A stretch of DNA of 64,000 nucleotides. Source: CAWKDG01 sp963848355. GTDB lineage: Bacteria > Actinomycetota > Acidimicrobiia > Acidimicrobiales > UBA8190. The notes beneath the pieces were generated by a model. It did no database searches, was not told where the DNA came from, and saw only the letters and a program-made list of their open reading frames with translations. Of the stretch, positions 42,063 to 51,129 are shown piece after piece. Made by a program: the position numbers and the translations under genes. How positions within the stretch are numbered: the stretch's first letter is position 1; each line of letters opens with the position of its first letter. The stretch lies in NCBI GenBank assembly GCA_963848355.1, contig CAWKDG010000012.1:1674001-1738000 (forward strand), written 5' to 3'.

Positions 42063-43578
42063 AGGCCCTCCTCTCCGTCTACGACAAGACGGGCCTGGAG
42101 GCGTTCGCCGCCGGGCTGGTCGAGCTCGGATGGGAGCTCGTGGCCAGCGGGAACACGGCCCGGGCGCTGTCCGAGGCCGGGATCGCCCACGTCGAGGTGG
42201 CGGCGGTCACCGGCGCCCCCGAGATGCTCGGCGGCCGGGTGAAGACGCTGCACCCGAAGATCCACGGCGGCATCCTGGCCGACCGGTCGAAGGCGCAGCA
42301 CATGGACGAGCTGGCGGCCGAGGGGATCGAGGCCATCGACCTCGTCGTCTGCAACCTCTACCCCTTCAGCTCCGATCCCTCGATCGAGCTGATCGACGTC
42401 GGCGGTCCCACCATGGTGCGCGCCGCGGCCAAGAACCACGCCCACGTGGGCGTGGTCGTCGACCCGGCCGAGTACCCGGCCGTGCTGAAGGAGCTGCGGG
42501 AGGCCACGGCGTTGTCGGCCGAGACCCGCCGCCGCCTGGCCCGCGCCGCCTTCGCCCACACGGCGGCCTATGACGCCGCCATCGTCGGCTGGTTCGACGC
42601 GGGAGGGGCCGGGGGAGAGGTCGATCTGCTCCCGCCCACGCTGCACCTGGCCCTCGGACGGGCCGAGGAGCTGCGCTACGGCGAGAACCCCCATCAGCGC
42701 GGCGCCCGCTACCGGGCCGCGGGGGAGCCGACGTGGTGGGACGGGGTGGTCCAGCACAGCGGGACGGCGCTGTCGTATCTCAATCTGTTCGACGCCGACG
42801 CCGCCTGGCGTCTCGTCCACGAGCTGCGGTCGCCCGAGGCGGCGGCCGTGGCCATCATCAAGCACGCCAACCCCTGTGGCGCGGCGGTGGCCGGCGACCT
42901 GGCCGCCGCCTACGCCCTGGCCCTCGAGTGCGATCCGGTGTCGGCCTTCGGCGGCGTGGTGGCCCTCGGGGGACCGTGCACGGCGGCCGTGGCCCGGGTG
43001 GTGGCCGACGGGCCGCAGGCCGACGTCATCGTCGCCCCCGCCTGGGAGCCCGAGGCCGTCGACATCCTGGTGGCCCGGCGCCGGTCGACGCGCCTGCTCG
43101 AGGCCCCGCCCTACCGCGGCGCCGCCCTCGAGATACGGAGCCTGGGCGGCGGCTACCTCGTCCAGGACGCCGACCGCTTCGAGACCACCCGGTCGGAGTG
43201 GCAGGTGGCCACCAAGGCCGTCCCCACGGCCGAGCAGTGGCGCGACGTCGAGATGGCCTGGCGGGTGTGTGCCCGGACGTCGTCGAACGCCATCGTGGTC
43301 GTCGCCTCCGGCCAGGCCGTCGGGATCGGGGCCGGGCAGCAGAGCCGGGTGGAGGCGGCCGAGATCGCCGTGCGCAAGGCGGGGGGCGCGCCGCGGGAGC
43401 GGCGGCGGCCAGCGACGCCTTCTTCCCCTTCCGCGACGGCTTCGACGTCCTGGCCGGCGCCGGCGTGGCCGTCGTCGTCCAACCGGGCGGGTCGGTGCGC
43501 GACGCCGAGGTGATCGCCGCCGCCGACGAACAGGGGACGGCCATGGTGCTCACCTCCGAACGCCACTTCCGGCACTGA
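42059..43578 (+). CDS. purH: AICAR transformylase / IMP cyclohydrolase (frameshifted in this sequence)
   Basis: Catalyses the last two steps of IMP synthesis. The cyclohydrolase domain shows ALLSVYDKTGLEAFAAGL, GGRVKTLHPKIHGGILADR and DLVVCNLYPF. The transformylase domain has RYGENPHQRGARY, the catalytic KHANPCGAAVAGD and SNAIVVVASGQAVGIGAGQQ. After KAGG the frame changes; adding one G to the 6-G run 43381-43386 gives KAGGRAAGAAAASDAFFPFR and the expected C-terminus ending ERHFRH. Corrected length is 506 aa. Start GTG 42059. Confidence 0.94.
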
Positions 43579-43619
43579 CGTGTTGAGGGACAGAACGTGA
43601 CCAGGTACGGAGGAGCGAC

Positions 43620-44486
43620 GTGACGGCCACCATCCTGAACGGCGAAGCGGTGGCCGCCCGCATCCGGGCCGAGGTGGCCGATGCCGTGGCCGAGCTGAAT
43701 CGCGCCGGGATCCACCCCGGGCTCGGGACCATCCTGGTCGGTGACGACACGGCCAGCGGGCGGTACGTGGCCATGAAGCACGAGGACTGTGCCGAGGTGG
43801 GCATCGTGTCGGTGCACGAGCACCTTCCCGCCGACGTCGGCCAGGACGAGCTCGAAGCGGTCATCGCCCGCTTCAACGCCGATCCCAAGGTGCACGCCTA
43901 CCTGGTGCAGATCCCGCTCCCCGCCGGCCTCGACGAGGAGGCGGCCCTCCTGGCCGTCGATCCGGCCAAGGACGTCGACGGCCTGCACCCGCAGAACCTC
44001 GGCCGCCTGGTCATGGGGACGCCCGGCCCCCTGCCGTGCACGCCGGCCGGCATCGTCGAGCTCCTGGCCGCCTACGACGTGCCGGTCGAGGGTCGGCACG
44101 TGGTGGTGATCGGTCGGGGGCTCACGATCGGCCGTCCCCTGGCCCTGCTGCTGGCCCTCAAACGGCCCCATTGCAATGCGGCGGTCACCGTGGTGCACAC
44201 CGGGGTGACCGACCTGGCCGGCCTGGTGCGCACGGGGGACGTGGTGGTGGCGGCGGCGGGATCGGCGGGGTTGGTCACCCCCGAGATGGTGAAGCCGGGG
44301 GCGGCCGTCGTCGGTGCGGGGACGTCGTGGCGGGGTCGGACGCTGTTGTCCGACGTGGACGAGGCCGTGGGCGAGGTGGCGGGCTGGATCACGCCCCGCA
44401 TCGGTGGCGTGGGCCCGATGACGCGGGCCATGCTGCTGCGCAACACCGTGCGGGCGGCCGGGCGGGCCGGGGAGCCCGGGGCGTAG
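43620..44486 (+). CDS. folD: Methylenetetrahydrofolate dehydrogenase/cyclohydrolase
   Basis: Interconverts methylene-, methenyl- and 10-formyl-THF. 288 aa. The catalytic Lys lies in TASGRYVAMKHEDCAEVGI; VQIPLPAGLDEEAALLAVDP, KDVDGLHPQNLGRL and the NADP loop VVIGRGLTIGRPLALLL are conserved, with the ending GGVGPMTRAMLLRNTV. GTG 43620 follows ggaggagcg. Downstream of purH, whose substrate it makes. Confidence 0.97.
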   Translation: MTATILNGEAVAARIRAEVADAVAELNRAGIHPGLGTILVGDDTASGRYVAMKHEDCAEVGIVSVHEHLPADVGQDELEAVIARFNADPKVHAYLVQIPLPAGLDEEAALLAVDPAKDVDGLHPQNLGRLVMGTPGPLPCTPAGIVELLAAYDVPVEGRHVVVIGRGLTIGRPLALLLALKRPHCNAAVTVVHTGVTDLAGLVRTGDVVVAAAGSAGLVTPEMVKPGAAVVGAGTSWRGRTLLSDVDEAVGEVAGWITPRIGGVGPMTRAMLLRNTVRAAGRAGEPGA

Positions 44487-44501
44487 GTCCCGACCCGCCG
44501 G

Positions 44502-44507
44502 TAGGCT
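44502..44507 (+). promoter_or_regulatory. -10-like hexamer, predicted leaderless start for metF
   Basis: TAGGCT ends 9 nt before ATG 44517; no ribosome-binding site between. Confidence 0.4.
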
Positions 44508-44516
44508 GGTGGGCCC

Positions 44517-45392
44517 ATGGCGTGGATCTCGGACATGCTGGCCAGGGGGCGGACGTACTCCTTCGAGTTCTTCCCGCCCAAGAACGACACCGAGCAGGCC
44601 ACGCTGGTGCGGACGCTGCGGGAGCTCGAGCCGCTGGCGCCGTCGTTCGTCTCCGTCACCTACCGCGGCGGGCGGGAGTCGCGCCAGCGCACCCACGACC
44701 TGGTGGCGGGGATGCTGCGGACGACGTCGCTCACCCCCATGGCCCACCTCATCTGCGTGGCGCATTCCCGCCTCGAGCTGGCCGAGGTCCTGGTGGCGTT
44801 CCGCAGGGCGGGTGTGGAGAACGTGCTGGCCCTCGGCGGCGATCCTCCGGTCGAGACGGCCGACGGCGTCGGCGAGCTGCTCTACGCCACCGAGCTCGTC
44901 GAGTTGGCCCGGGCCATCGGCGGCTTCTCCGTGGGGGTGGCCGCCCACCCCGCCGGCCACCCGTCGTCGCCGGACCTCGGGACCGACCGCGACATGCTGG
45001 CGGCCAAGCTCCGCTTGGCCGACTTCGCCATCACCCAGTTCTTCTTCGAGGCCGAGGAGTATCTGGGCCTCGTCGAGGATCTGGCCGCCCGGGGGGTCAC
45101 CAAGCCCGTCCTTCCCGGCATCATGCCCGTGACCTCGCTCACCTCGGTGCCGCGCATGGCCCTGATGGGGGCGGCGGTGCCCCCCTGGGCCGTCGAGCGG
45201 CTGGAAGCAGCGGCCGCCCTCGGGGGCGACGAGGCCGTGCGCCAGGCGGGCATCGAACTGGCCACCGAGTTGTGTGCCCGGCTCCTGGACGAGGGTGCGC
45301 CGGGACTGCACTTCTACACGCTCAACCGCTCCAGCGCGACACGCGAGATCCACGCCGCGCTGGGACTCACGGGGATGGTGGGCACGGGGTAA
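44517..45392 (+). CDS. metF: Methylenetetrahydrofolate reductase
   Basis: Reduces methylene-THF to methyl-THF with FAD, for methionine synthesis. 291 aa. SFEFFPPKNDTEQATLVRTL, SVTYRGGRESRQRTHDLV, the substrate loop NVLALGGDPP and ITQFFFEAEEYLGLVEDLA match the family; the ending LHFYTLNRSSATREI is diagnostic. It follows folD, continuing the one-carbon module, but has its own predicted start. Confidence 0.95.
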   Translation: MAWISDMLARGRTYSFEFFPPKNDTEQATLVRTLRELEPLAPSFVSVTYRGGRESRQRTHDLVAGMLRTTSLTPMAHLICVAHSRLELAEVLVAFRRAGVENVLALGGDPPVETADGVGELLYATELVELARAIGGFSVGVAAHPAGHPSSPDLGTDRDMLAAKLRLADFAITQFFFEAEEYLGLVEDLAARGVTKPVLPGIMPVTSLTSVPRMALMGAAVPPWAVERLEAAAALGGDEAVRQAGIELATELCARLLDEGAPGLHFYTLNRSSATREIHAALGLTGMVGTG

Positions 45393-45433
45393 ACGGACGC
45401 CTCCTGGTGTGGTGGGTGGCCGGTCTTTGCCCT

Positions 45434-45439
45434 TAGGCT
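45434..45439 (+). promoter_or_regulatory. -10-like hexamer, predicted leaderless start for icd
   Basis: TAGGCT ends 7 nt before ATG 45447; no ribosome-binding site between. Confidence 0.45.
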
Positions 45440-45446
45440 CGCCGTC

Positions 45447-46643
45447 ATGGCAGAACGCATCACCGTGGGCGACGACGGGGTCCTCCTCGTCCCGAGCGAA
45501 CCGATCATCCCCTTCATCGAGGGCGACGGCACCGGCGTCGACATCTGGCCGGCGTCCCGTCTCGTCTTCGACGCCGCCGCCGCCAAGCACGGGCGCTCGA
45601 TCGCCTGGAAGGAGGTGCTGGCAGGGGAGAAGGCCTTCAAGGAGACGGGTGAGTGGCTGCCCGAGGAGACGGTCACCGCCTTCCGCGACCACATCATCGG
45701 GATCAAGGGACCCCTGACCACACCCATCGGCGGGGGGATCCGCTCGCTGAACGTGGCCCTGCGCCAGATCCTCGATCTCTACGTGTGCCTGCGGCCCGTG
45801 CGGTGGTTCACCGGGGTCCCCTCACCGGTGCTCCACCCCGAGAAGGTGGACATGGTGATCTTCCGGGAGAACACCGAAGACGTCTACGCCGGCCTCGAGG
45901 TGGAGGCGGGGAGCCCCGAGGCGGGGCGGCTGGCCTCGTTCCTGCGCGACGAGATGGGATGGGACATCCGTCCCGACTCCGGTATCGGGATCAAGCCGAT
46001 GTCGGAGACGGGCTGCAAGCGCCTGGTGCGCGCCGCCCTCGTCTACGCCCTCGCCCACCGGCGTCGCAGCGTGACGCTCGTCCACAAGGGGAACATCCAG
46101 AAGTTCACCGAAGGGGCGTTCCGCAACTGGGGTTACGAGCTCGTGCGGGAAGAGTTCTCCGACGTGGCCGTGGGCTGGGACGACTGCGACGGGAAGCCGG
46201 GCGACAAGCTGCTCGTGAAGGACACCATCGCCGACATCACCCTGCAGCAGGTGCTCACCCGGCCCGACGAGTTCGACGTCATCGCCACCACCAACCTGAA
46301 CGGTGACTACCTGTCCGACGCCCTGGCCGCCCAGGTCGGCGGGATCGGGATCGCGCCGGGAGGCAACATCAACTACGTCACCGGCCACGGCGTGTTCGAG
46401 GCGACGCACGGGACCGCCCCCAAGTACGCCGGTCTCGACAAGGTCAACCCGGGCAGCGTCATCCTCTCGGGCACGATGATGTTCGAGCACCTGGGGTGGA
46501 CGGACGTGGCCGACGACATCGTCCGGGCCCTCGAGGCCACCATTGCCGACAAGGTCGTGACCTATGACTTCGCCCGGCTGATGGACGGGGCCCACGAGGT
46601 GAAGACCTCGGAGTTCGCCGCCGCCATCGTCGAGCGCCTCTAA
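45447..46643 (+). CDS. icd: Isocitrate dehydrogenase, homodimeric E. coli-like type
   Basis: TCA enzyme oxidising isocitrate to 2-oxoglutarate. 398 aa, close to the dimeric bacterial NADP type and unlike the 740-aa monomeric form common in some actinobacteria. IPFIEGDGTGVDIWPASR, the substrate loop GIRSLNVALRQILDLYVCLR, IFRENTEDVYAGLE, VHKGNIQKFTEGAFRNWGYE and THGTAPKYAGLDKVNPGSVI are present. The cofactor is probably NADP, by family. Confidence 0.95.
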   Translation: MAERITVGDDGVLLVPSEPIIPFIEGDGTGVDIWPASRLVFDAAAAKHGRSIAWKEVLAGEKAFKETGEWLPEETVTAFRDHIIGIKGPLTTPIGGGIRSLNVALRQILDLYVCLRPVRWFTGVPSPVLHPEKVDMVIFRENTEDVYAGLEVEAGSPEAGRLASFLRDEMGWDIRPDSGIGIKPMSETGCKRLVRAALVYALAHRRRSVTLVHKGNIQKFTEGAFRNWGYELVREEFSDVAVGWDDCDGKPGDKLLVKDTIADITLQQVLTRPDEFDVIATTNLNGDYLSDALAAQVGGIGIAPGGNINYVTGHGVFEATHGTAPKYAGLDKVNPGSVILSGTMMFEHLGWTDVADDIVRALEATIADKVVTYDFARLMDGAHEVKTSEFAAAIVERL

Positions 46644-46682
46644 GGGCGAGCGACCGTCTGGCCCGCCGTCGACGGGCGACGG

Positions 46683-46688
46683 TAGCCT
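46683..46688 (+). promoter_or_regulatory. -10-like hexamer, predicted leaderless start for mdh
   Basis: TAGCCT ends 7 nt before ATG 46696; no ribosome-binding site between. Confidence 0.45.
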
Positions 46689-46695
46689 CCAAGCC

Positions 46696-47694
46696 ATGGC
46701 CCAGGCGAAGACCCCCGTCCACGTCACCGTCACCGGCGCCGCCGGTCAGATCGGGTACTCCCTGCTCTTCCGGATCGCCTCGGGTCAGTTGTTCGGACCC
46801 GACCAACCGGTGGTGCTCCGTCTGCTCGAGATCGAGCCGGCCCTGCCCTCCCTGCACGGGGTGGTGATGGAGCTGGACGACTGCGCCTTTCCGTTGCTGG
46901 CCGGGATCGAGCCGACCGCCGACCTGAAGACGGCCTTCGACGGGACGTCGTGGGCGCTGCTGGTCGGCTCCATCCCCCGCAAAGCGGGGATGGAGCGCAA
47001 CGATCTCCTCACCATCAACGGCGGCATCTTCGGTCCCCAGGGTGAGGCCATCGGGGCCCACGCCGCCGCCGACGTGCGGGTGCTCGTGGTCGGGAACCCG
47101 TGCAACACCAACTGCCTGATCGCCCGGGCCCACGCCCCCGATGTCCCCGACGACCGCTGGTTCGCCATGACCCGGCTCGATCAGAACCGGGCCGTCAGCC
47201 AGCTGGCCCACAAAGCGGGGGCACCGGTGTCGTCGGTCACCAACGTGGCCATCTGGGGGAACCACTCGTCGACGCAATTCCCCGACTTCGAGAACGCCCG
47301 GATCGACGGTCAGGCCGCCACCGACGTGATCGACAGGAAGTGGCTCGAGGGCGAGTTCATCACCACCGTGCAGCAGCGCGGGGCTCAGATCATCGAGGCC
47401 CGGGGCGCTTCGTCGGCGGCGTCGGCCGCCAACGCCGTGGTCGATTCGGTGCGCAGCATCGTGACGCCGACGGCCAAGGGCGACTGCGTGTCCCTGGCCG
47501 TGGTCTCCCACGGCGAGTACGGCACGCCCGAGGGTCTCGTCTTCGGTTTCCCCGTCGAGAGCGACGGGGGCGGCTGGCAGGTCGTGACCGGACTCGACCA
47601 CAGCGCCTTCGCCGACGAGCGGGTCCGGTTGACCACCGAGGAACTCCAGTCCGAGCGCGCCGCGGTGGCCGATCTGCTGCTCGGGCCGGTCTGA
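46696..47694 (+). CDS. mdh: Malate dehydrogenase
   Basis: Oxidises malate to oxaloacetate with NAD. 332 aa, the cytosolic/actinobacterial type. Rossmann start VTVTGAAGQIGYSLLFRIAS, substrate Arg in LVGSIPRKAGMERNDLL, VVGNPCNTNCLIA, and the catalytic His in VAIWGNHSSTQFPDFENA. Follows icd; together with sucCD and sdh this makes a TCA cluster. Confidence 0.97.
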   Translation: MAQAKTPVHVTVTGAAGQIGYSLLFRIASGQLFGPDQPVVLRLLEIEPALPSLHGVVMELDDCAFPLLAGIEPTADLKTAFDGTSWALLVGSIPRKAGMERNDLLTINGGIFGPQGEAIGAHAAADVRVLVVGNPCNTNCLIARAHAPDVPDDRWFAMTRLDQNRAVSQLAHKAGAPVSSVTNVAIWGNHSSTQFPDFENARIDGQAATDVIDRKWLEGEFITTVQQRGAQIIEARGASSAASAANAVVDSVRSIVTPTAKGDCVSLAVVSHGEYGTPEGLVFGFPVESDGGGWQVVTGLDHSAFADERVRLTTEELQSERAAVADLLLGPV

Positions 47695-47723
47695 GCCGAC
47701 CGGCGACCGGAACGGCGGTCGGC
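47695..47723. terminator. Inverted repeat between convergent genes
   Basis: gccgacc (47695-47701) pairs with ggtcggc (47717-47723) across a 15-base loop, directly after mdh and before the end of the convergent minus-strand gene. It could terminate both transcripts. Confidence 0.4.
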
Positions 47724-47739
47724 CGCCGTCGTCGTCCGT

Positions 47740-47958
47740 TCAGACGGTGGCCGGTTCGGGGATGTCGATACCGCGGCGTTGCAAGAAGGCCAGTTTCCGT
47801 GACAGGGCACTGCGCCAGGCGTCGAGGTCGGCTTCGAAGTGGACACGATCGCCCTCTTCGTACGCGTGCTCCAATTCGTCGAAAGCGGCGTCCTCGGCAT
47901 CGAGAAGCTCGCGGTATCGACGAAGGGCCTGATCGTCGAGCACACCGGGCACGGTCAT
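47740..47958 (-). CDS. Small acidic hypothetical protein
   Basis: 72 aa, not recognised. The product reads MTVPGVLDDQALRRYRELLD and is predicted mostly helical (DAEDAAFDELEHAYEEGDRV), with an amphipathic pattern like small actinobacterial regulators or coiled coils. The ATG at 47958 has a good ribosome-binding site (gggaggt) four bases upstream. It lies downstream of the sdh cluster on the same strand. Confidence 0.7.
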   Translation of the reverse strand: MTVPGVLDDQALRRYRELLDAEDAAFDELEHAYEEGDRVHFEADLDAWRSALSRKLAFLQRRGIDIPEPATV

Positions 47959-48000
47959 GGGACCTCCCTCTTCCGGCGTCCCGCGTCGGACGCCTGTCCT

Positions 48001-48447
48001 CTACGACTTTACTCCCGGGCCCCCGGACGTGTCAGGGGCCGGAGGCCGGTCGTCGGTGTCCGCCCACAGGTCGGCCAGGTGGGGCTGCAGCGTCTCCAGA
48101 GCGACTCCGCAGGCACGCAGGACACCGAGATCGCCGCGGATCTGGGCCCGCCCGGCCGCCAGGGCCGCCGTCGGAACCCAGGCCCCGGCGAGGAGGGAAC
48201 GGGCATCGTCCCACCCCACGCGCACCGTGACGGCGGCCTCGGGAGTGGCGCCACCGGTGACGGCCAGCCGGCCGCCGTCCACCGTCACGGTCACGGTCGC
48301 CCCCGACCCGTCCCCGGCGATGACGGCGGTGGCGAACCCCCCGTCTCGGACCGAGAGGCCGGCGTCGGCCGGGGGCGCCGGCAGCTCGACGAGGAGAGCG
48401 GCCTCGTTGAGGGCGGCGATCCACTCGGGGCTGAGGAAGCGGAGCAC
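48001..48447 (-). CDS. SCP2 sterol-carrier-like domain protein
   Basis: 148 aa. LRFLSPEWIAALNEAALLVE resembles the start of SCP2-like actinobacterial proteins; VTVTVDGGRLAVTGGATPEA and VGWDDARSLLAGAWVPTAAL fit the lipid-binding fold, ending AAGRAQIRGDLGVLR. The start is uncertain: GTG 48447 is the first standard in-frame start after sdhB; a CTG overlapping the sdhB stop is an alternative. It is the last gene of the sdh operon. The ligand is unknown. Confidence 0.6.
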   Translation of the reverse strand: MLRFLSPEWIAALNEAALLVELPAPPADAGLSVRDGGFATAVIAGDGSGATVTVTVDGGRLAVTGGATPEAAVTVRVGWDDARSLLAGAWVPTAALAAGRAQIRGDLGVLRACGVALETLQPHLADLWADTDDRPPAPDTSGGPGVKS

Positions 48448-48461
48448 CTCGGCGCCGACGT

Positions 48462-49316
48462 TCAGGAGGGGCCGGCGACCCCGGGGGTGACGGTGGGGAC
48501 GGCCCCGTCGGCCGAGGTGGGCGCGGCCACGGACGGAGCGTCGGCGGCGGCCTCGGCGGCGGTGCGCTTCGTGCGCCGCAGGATCTTGCGGCCGAGCCAG
48601 GCCACCGGGTCGTAGGAGGCGTCGACCACGCGCTCCTTCAGGGGAATGATGGCGTTGTCGGTGATCTTGATGTGCTCGGGGCAGACCTCGGTGCAGCACT
48701 TCGTGATGTTGCACATGCCCAACCCCATCCGCTGGCGCAGAAGCTCGCGCCGGTCGTTGGTGTCGAGCGGATGGGATTCGAGCTCCATGAAGCGGATGAA
48801 CAGGCGGGGGCCGGCGTAGTGCTCCTTGTTCTCTTCGTGGTCCCTGATCACGTGGCAGACGTCCTGGCACATGAAGCACTCGATGCACTTACGGAATTCC
48901 TGTCCCCGGGTCACGTCCACCTGCATCATCCGGAACGTACCGTCGGGCGCGTCGGGGGCCCGGGGTGCGAGGGGCGGGACCTGCCGGGCCATCGTGTAGT
49001 TGAACGAGACGTCGGTGACCAGATCGCGGATGACGGGGAAGGTCCGCATGGGGGCGACCACCACCGGTTCACCCACGGGGAGCTCGTCCACGCGGGTCAT
49101 GCACATGAGGGCCGGCCGGCCGTTGATCTCGGCCGAGCACGAGCCGCACTTCCCCGCCTTGCAGTTCCACCGGCAGGCCAGGTCGGGGGCGGGCCCCGCC
49201 TGGATGCGGTGGAGGACGTCGAGGACGACCTCGCCTTCGACGGCAGGCATGACGTAGTCGGTAAAGGCACCGCCCGAGGGGTCACCCCGCCACACCGTCA
49301 TCGTCAGGTCGGCCAT
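48462..49316 (-). CDS. sdhB: Succinate dehydrogenase iron-sulfur subunit
   Basis: 284 aa. Carries electrons from SdhA to the membrane. The [2Fe-2S] site is CRWNCKAGKCGSCSAEING; the [4Fe-4S]/[3Fe-4S] ligands are in CIECFMCQDVCHVI and CNITKCCTEVCPEHIK. The start MADLTMTVWRGD (ATG 49316) overlaps the sdhA stop as TGATG. A 40-residue Ala/Thr-rich tail follows the core. It resembles mycobacterial Sdh1 (Rv0247c type). Confidence 0.95.
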   Translation of the reverse strand: MADLTMTVWRGDPSGGAFTDYVMPAVEGEVVLDVLHRIQAGPAPDLACRWNCKAGKCGSCSAEINGRPALMCMTRVDELPVGEPVVVAPMRTFPVIRDLVTDVSFNYTMARQVPPLAPRAPDAPDGTFRMMQVDVTRGQEFRKCIECFMCQDVCHVIRDHEENKEHYAGPRLFIRFMELESHPLDTNDRRELLRQRMGLGMCNITKCCTEVCPEHIKITDNAIIPLKERVVDASYDPVAWLGRKILRRTKRTAAEAAADAPSVAAPTSADGAVPTVTPGVAGPS

Positions 49317-51121
49317 CAGTGGGTGTCCTCCTCGAACAGGGCGCGGAGCTCGGCGGGCATCTGGGGTATGGGCTCGGCGTCGAGCGTGAACTCCCCGTCG
49401 GGGCGGACACGCTGCACCAGGTTGATCGCCCCGAACTCGGCGTCGGCCTTCGGGTAGTCGTCCCGCGTGTGTCCGCCGCGGCTCTCTCGACGGGCGATGG
49501 CTCCCTTGGTGGTCAGCCGGGACACGGTGAGCATGGCGGGCAGATCGGTGGCCAGGTTCCATCCCGGGTTGTACGTCCGGGGGCCCGACACCGCCATCGC
49601 CGCGCAGCGCTCGTCGAGCTTGTCCAACTCGGCCAGGGCGCTCGTCAGCTCCGATTCGGTCCTGATGATCCCCACCAGTCGCTGCATGGCGTCCTGAAGG
49701 TCGTGCTGGATGTCGTAGGGGCTCTCGCCCTCGCTGCGTTCCAGCGGCGCCGTCGCCTGGGCGAACACGGCGGCGGCGTCACCGTCGGTCACCGTCGGCG
49801 CGTCCGTCCTGCCCTCGGCGAAGTCCGCCGCCGCCATCCCCGCCCGCCGGCCGAAGACGAGGAGGTCGGACAGCGAATTGCCACCGAGCCGGTTGGCCCC
49901 GTGCATGCCGCCGCTCACCTCGCCCACGGCGAAGAGACCGGGCACCGTCGTCGCCTCGGTGTCGGCGTCGACCCGGATGCCCCCCATGGCGTAGTGGCAG
50001 GTGGGCCCGACCTCCATGGGCACAGCGGTGATGTCGACGCCGGCCAGCTCCTTGAACTGGTGGTACATCGACGGCAGGCGGCGGCGGATGTACTCAGGGC
50101 TGCGGCGGGAGGCGATGTCGAGGAACACACCTCCGTGGGGGCTGCCCCGGCCCGCCTTCACCTCGGCGTTGATGGAGCGGGCCACCTCGTCACGGGGCAA
50201 CAGCTCCGGAGGGCGCCGGTTGTTGATGTGGTCGTCGTACCAGCGGTCCCCCTCCTCCTCGGTGTCGGCCGTCTCGGCCGCGAACATGGGGGGGATGTAG
50301 TCGAACATGAACCGCTTGCCTTCGGAGTTTCGCAGCACGCCGCCGTCACCGCGCACACCTTCGGTGACGAGGATGCCGCGCACCGACAGGGGCCAGACCA
50401 TGCCCGTGGGGTGGAACTGTACGAACTCCATGTCGATCATGTCGGCGCCGGCCCATGCGGCCATGGCGTGCCCGTCGCCGGTGGACTCCCACGAGTTCGA
50501 CGTGTACTGCCACGACTTGCCGATACTGCCGGTGGCCAGGATGAAGGCCTTGGCCGTGAAGATGACGAACTCGCCGCTGGGCCGCCAGTACCCCGCCGCC
50601 GCCGCCACCCGGCCGTCGGCGTCCTTCAACAGGCGCAGCACCTTGCACTCCATGAAGACCTCGATGCCGAGGGCCACGGCCCGTTGCTGCAGGGTCCGGA
50701 TCAACTCGAGCCCGGTCCTGTCGCCGACGTGGGCCAGGCGGGCGTAGCGGTGACCACCGAAATCGCGCTGGAGGATCCGACCGTCGGCCGTGCGGTCGAA
50801 CAGCGCACCCCAGCGCTCGAGCTCGTAGATGCGGTCGGGTGCTTCCTGGGCGTGGATCTGCGCCATGCGCCAGTTGTTGAGCATCTTGCCGCCGCGGATG
50901 GTGTCGCGGAAGTGCACCTGCCAGTTGTCCTCGGGCCAGACGTTGCCCATGGCCGCCGCCGCGCCGCCTTCGGCCATCACGGTGTGGGCCTTGCCCAGCA
51001 GGGACTTGCAGACGAGAGCGGTCCGCAGGCCCCGTTCCTTGGCCTCGATGGCGGCGCGCAGGCCGGCACCGCCGGCGCCGATGACGATGACGTCGAAGTC
51101 GTGGGACTCGTAGTCGGGCAT
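49316..51121 (-). CDS. sdhA: Succinate dehydrogenase flavoprotein subunit
   Basis: 601 aa. Oxidises succinate to fumarate. FAD loop VIVIGAGGAGLRAAIEAKER; the flavin-linked His region is KAHTVMAEGGAAAAMGNV; substrate residues lie in VQFHPTGMVWPLSVRGILVT and the Arg of RRPPELLPRDEVARS. The start MPDYESHDFDVIVIG is chosen because the longer frame upstream only shadows sdhC. Order anchor-flavoprotein-FeS matches mycobacterial Sdh1. Confidence 0.96.
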   Translation of the reverse strand: MPDYESHDFDVIVIGAGGAGLRAAIEAKERGLRTALVCKSLLGKAHTVMAEGGAAAAMGNVWPEDNWQVHFRDTIRGGKMLNNWRMAQIHAQEAPDRIYELERWGALFDRTADGRILQRDFGGHRYARLAHVGDRTGLELIRTLQQRAVALGIEVFMECKVLRLLKDADGRVAAAAGYWRPSGEFVIFTAKAFILATGSIGKSWQYTSNSWESTGDGHAMAAWAGADMIDMEFVQFHPTGMVWPLSVRGILVTEGVRGDGGVLRNSEGKRFMFDYIPPMFAAETADTEEEGDRWYDDHINNRRPPELLPRDEVARSINAEVKAGRGSPHGGVFLDIASRRSPEYIRRRLPSMYHQFKELAGVDITAVPMEVGPTCHYAMGGIRVDADTEATTVPGLFAVGEVSGGMHGANRLGGNSLSDLLVFGRRAGMAAADFAEGRTDAPTVTDGDAAAVFAQATAPLERSEGESPYDIQHDLQDAMQRLVGIIRTESELTSALAELDKLDERCAAMAVSGPRTYNPGWNLATDLPAMLTVSRLTTKGAIARRESRGGHTRDDYPKADAEFGAINLVQRVRPDGEFTLDAEPIPQMPAELRALFEEDTH

Positions 51122-51129
51122 CGTCGGCC

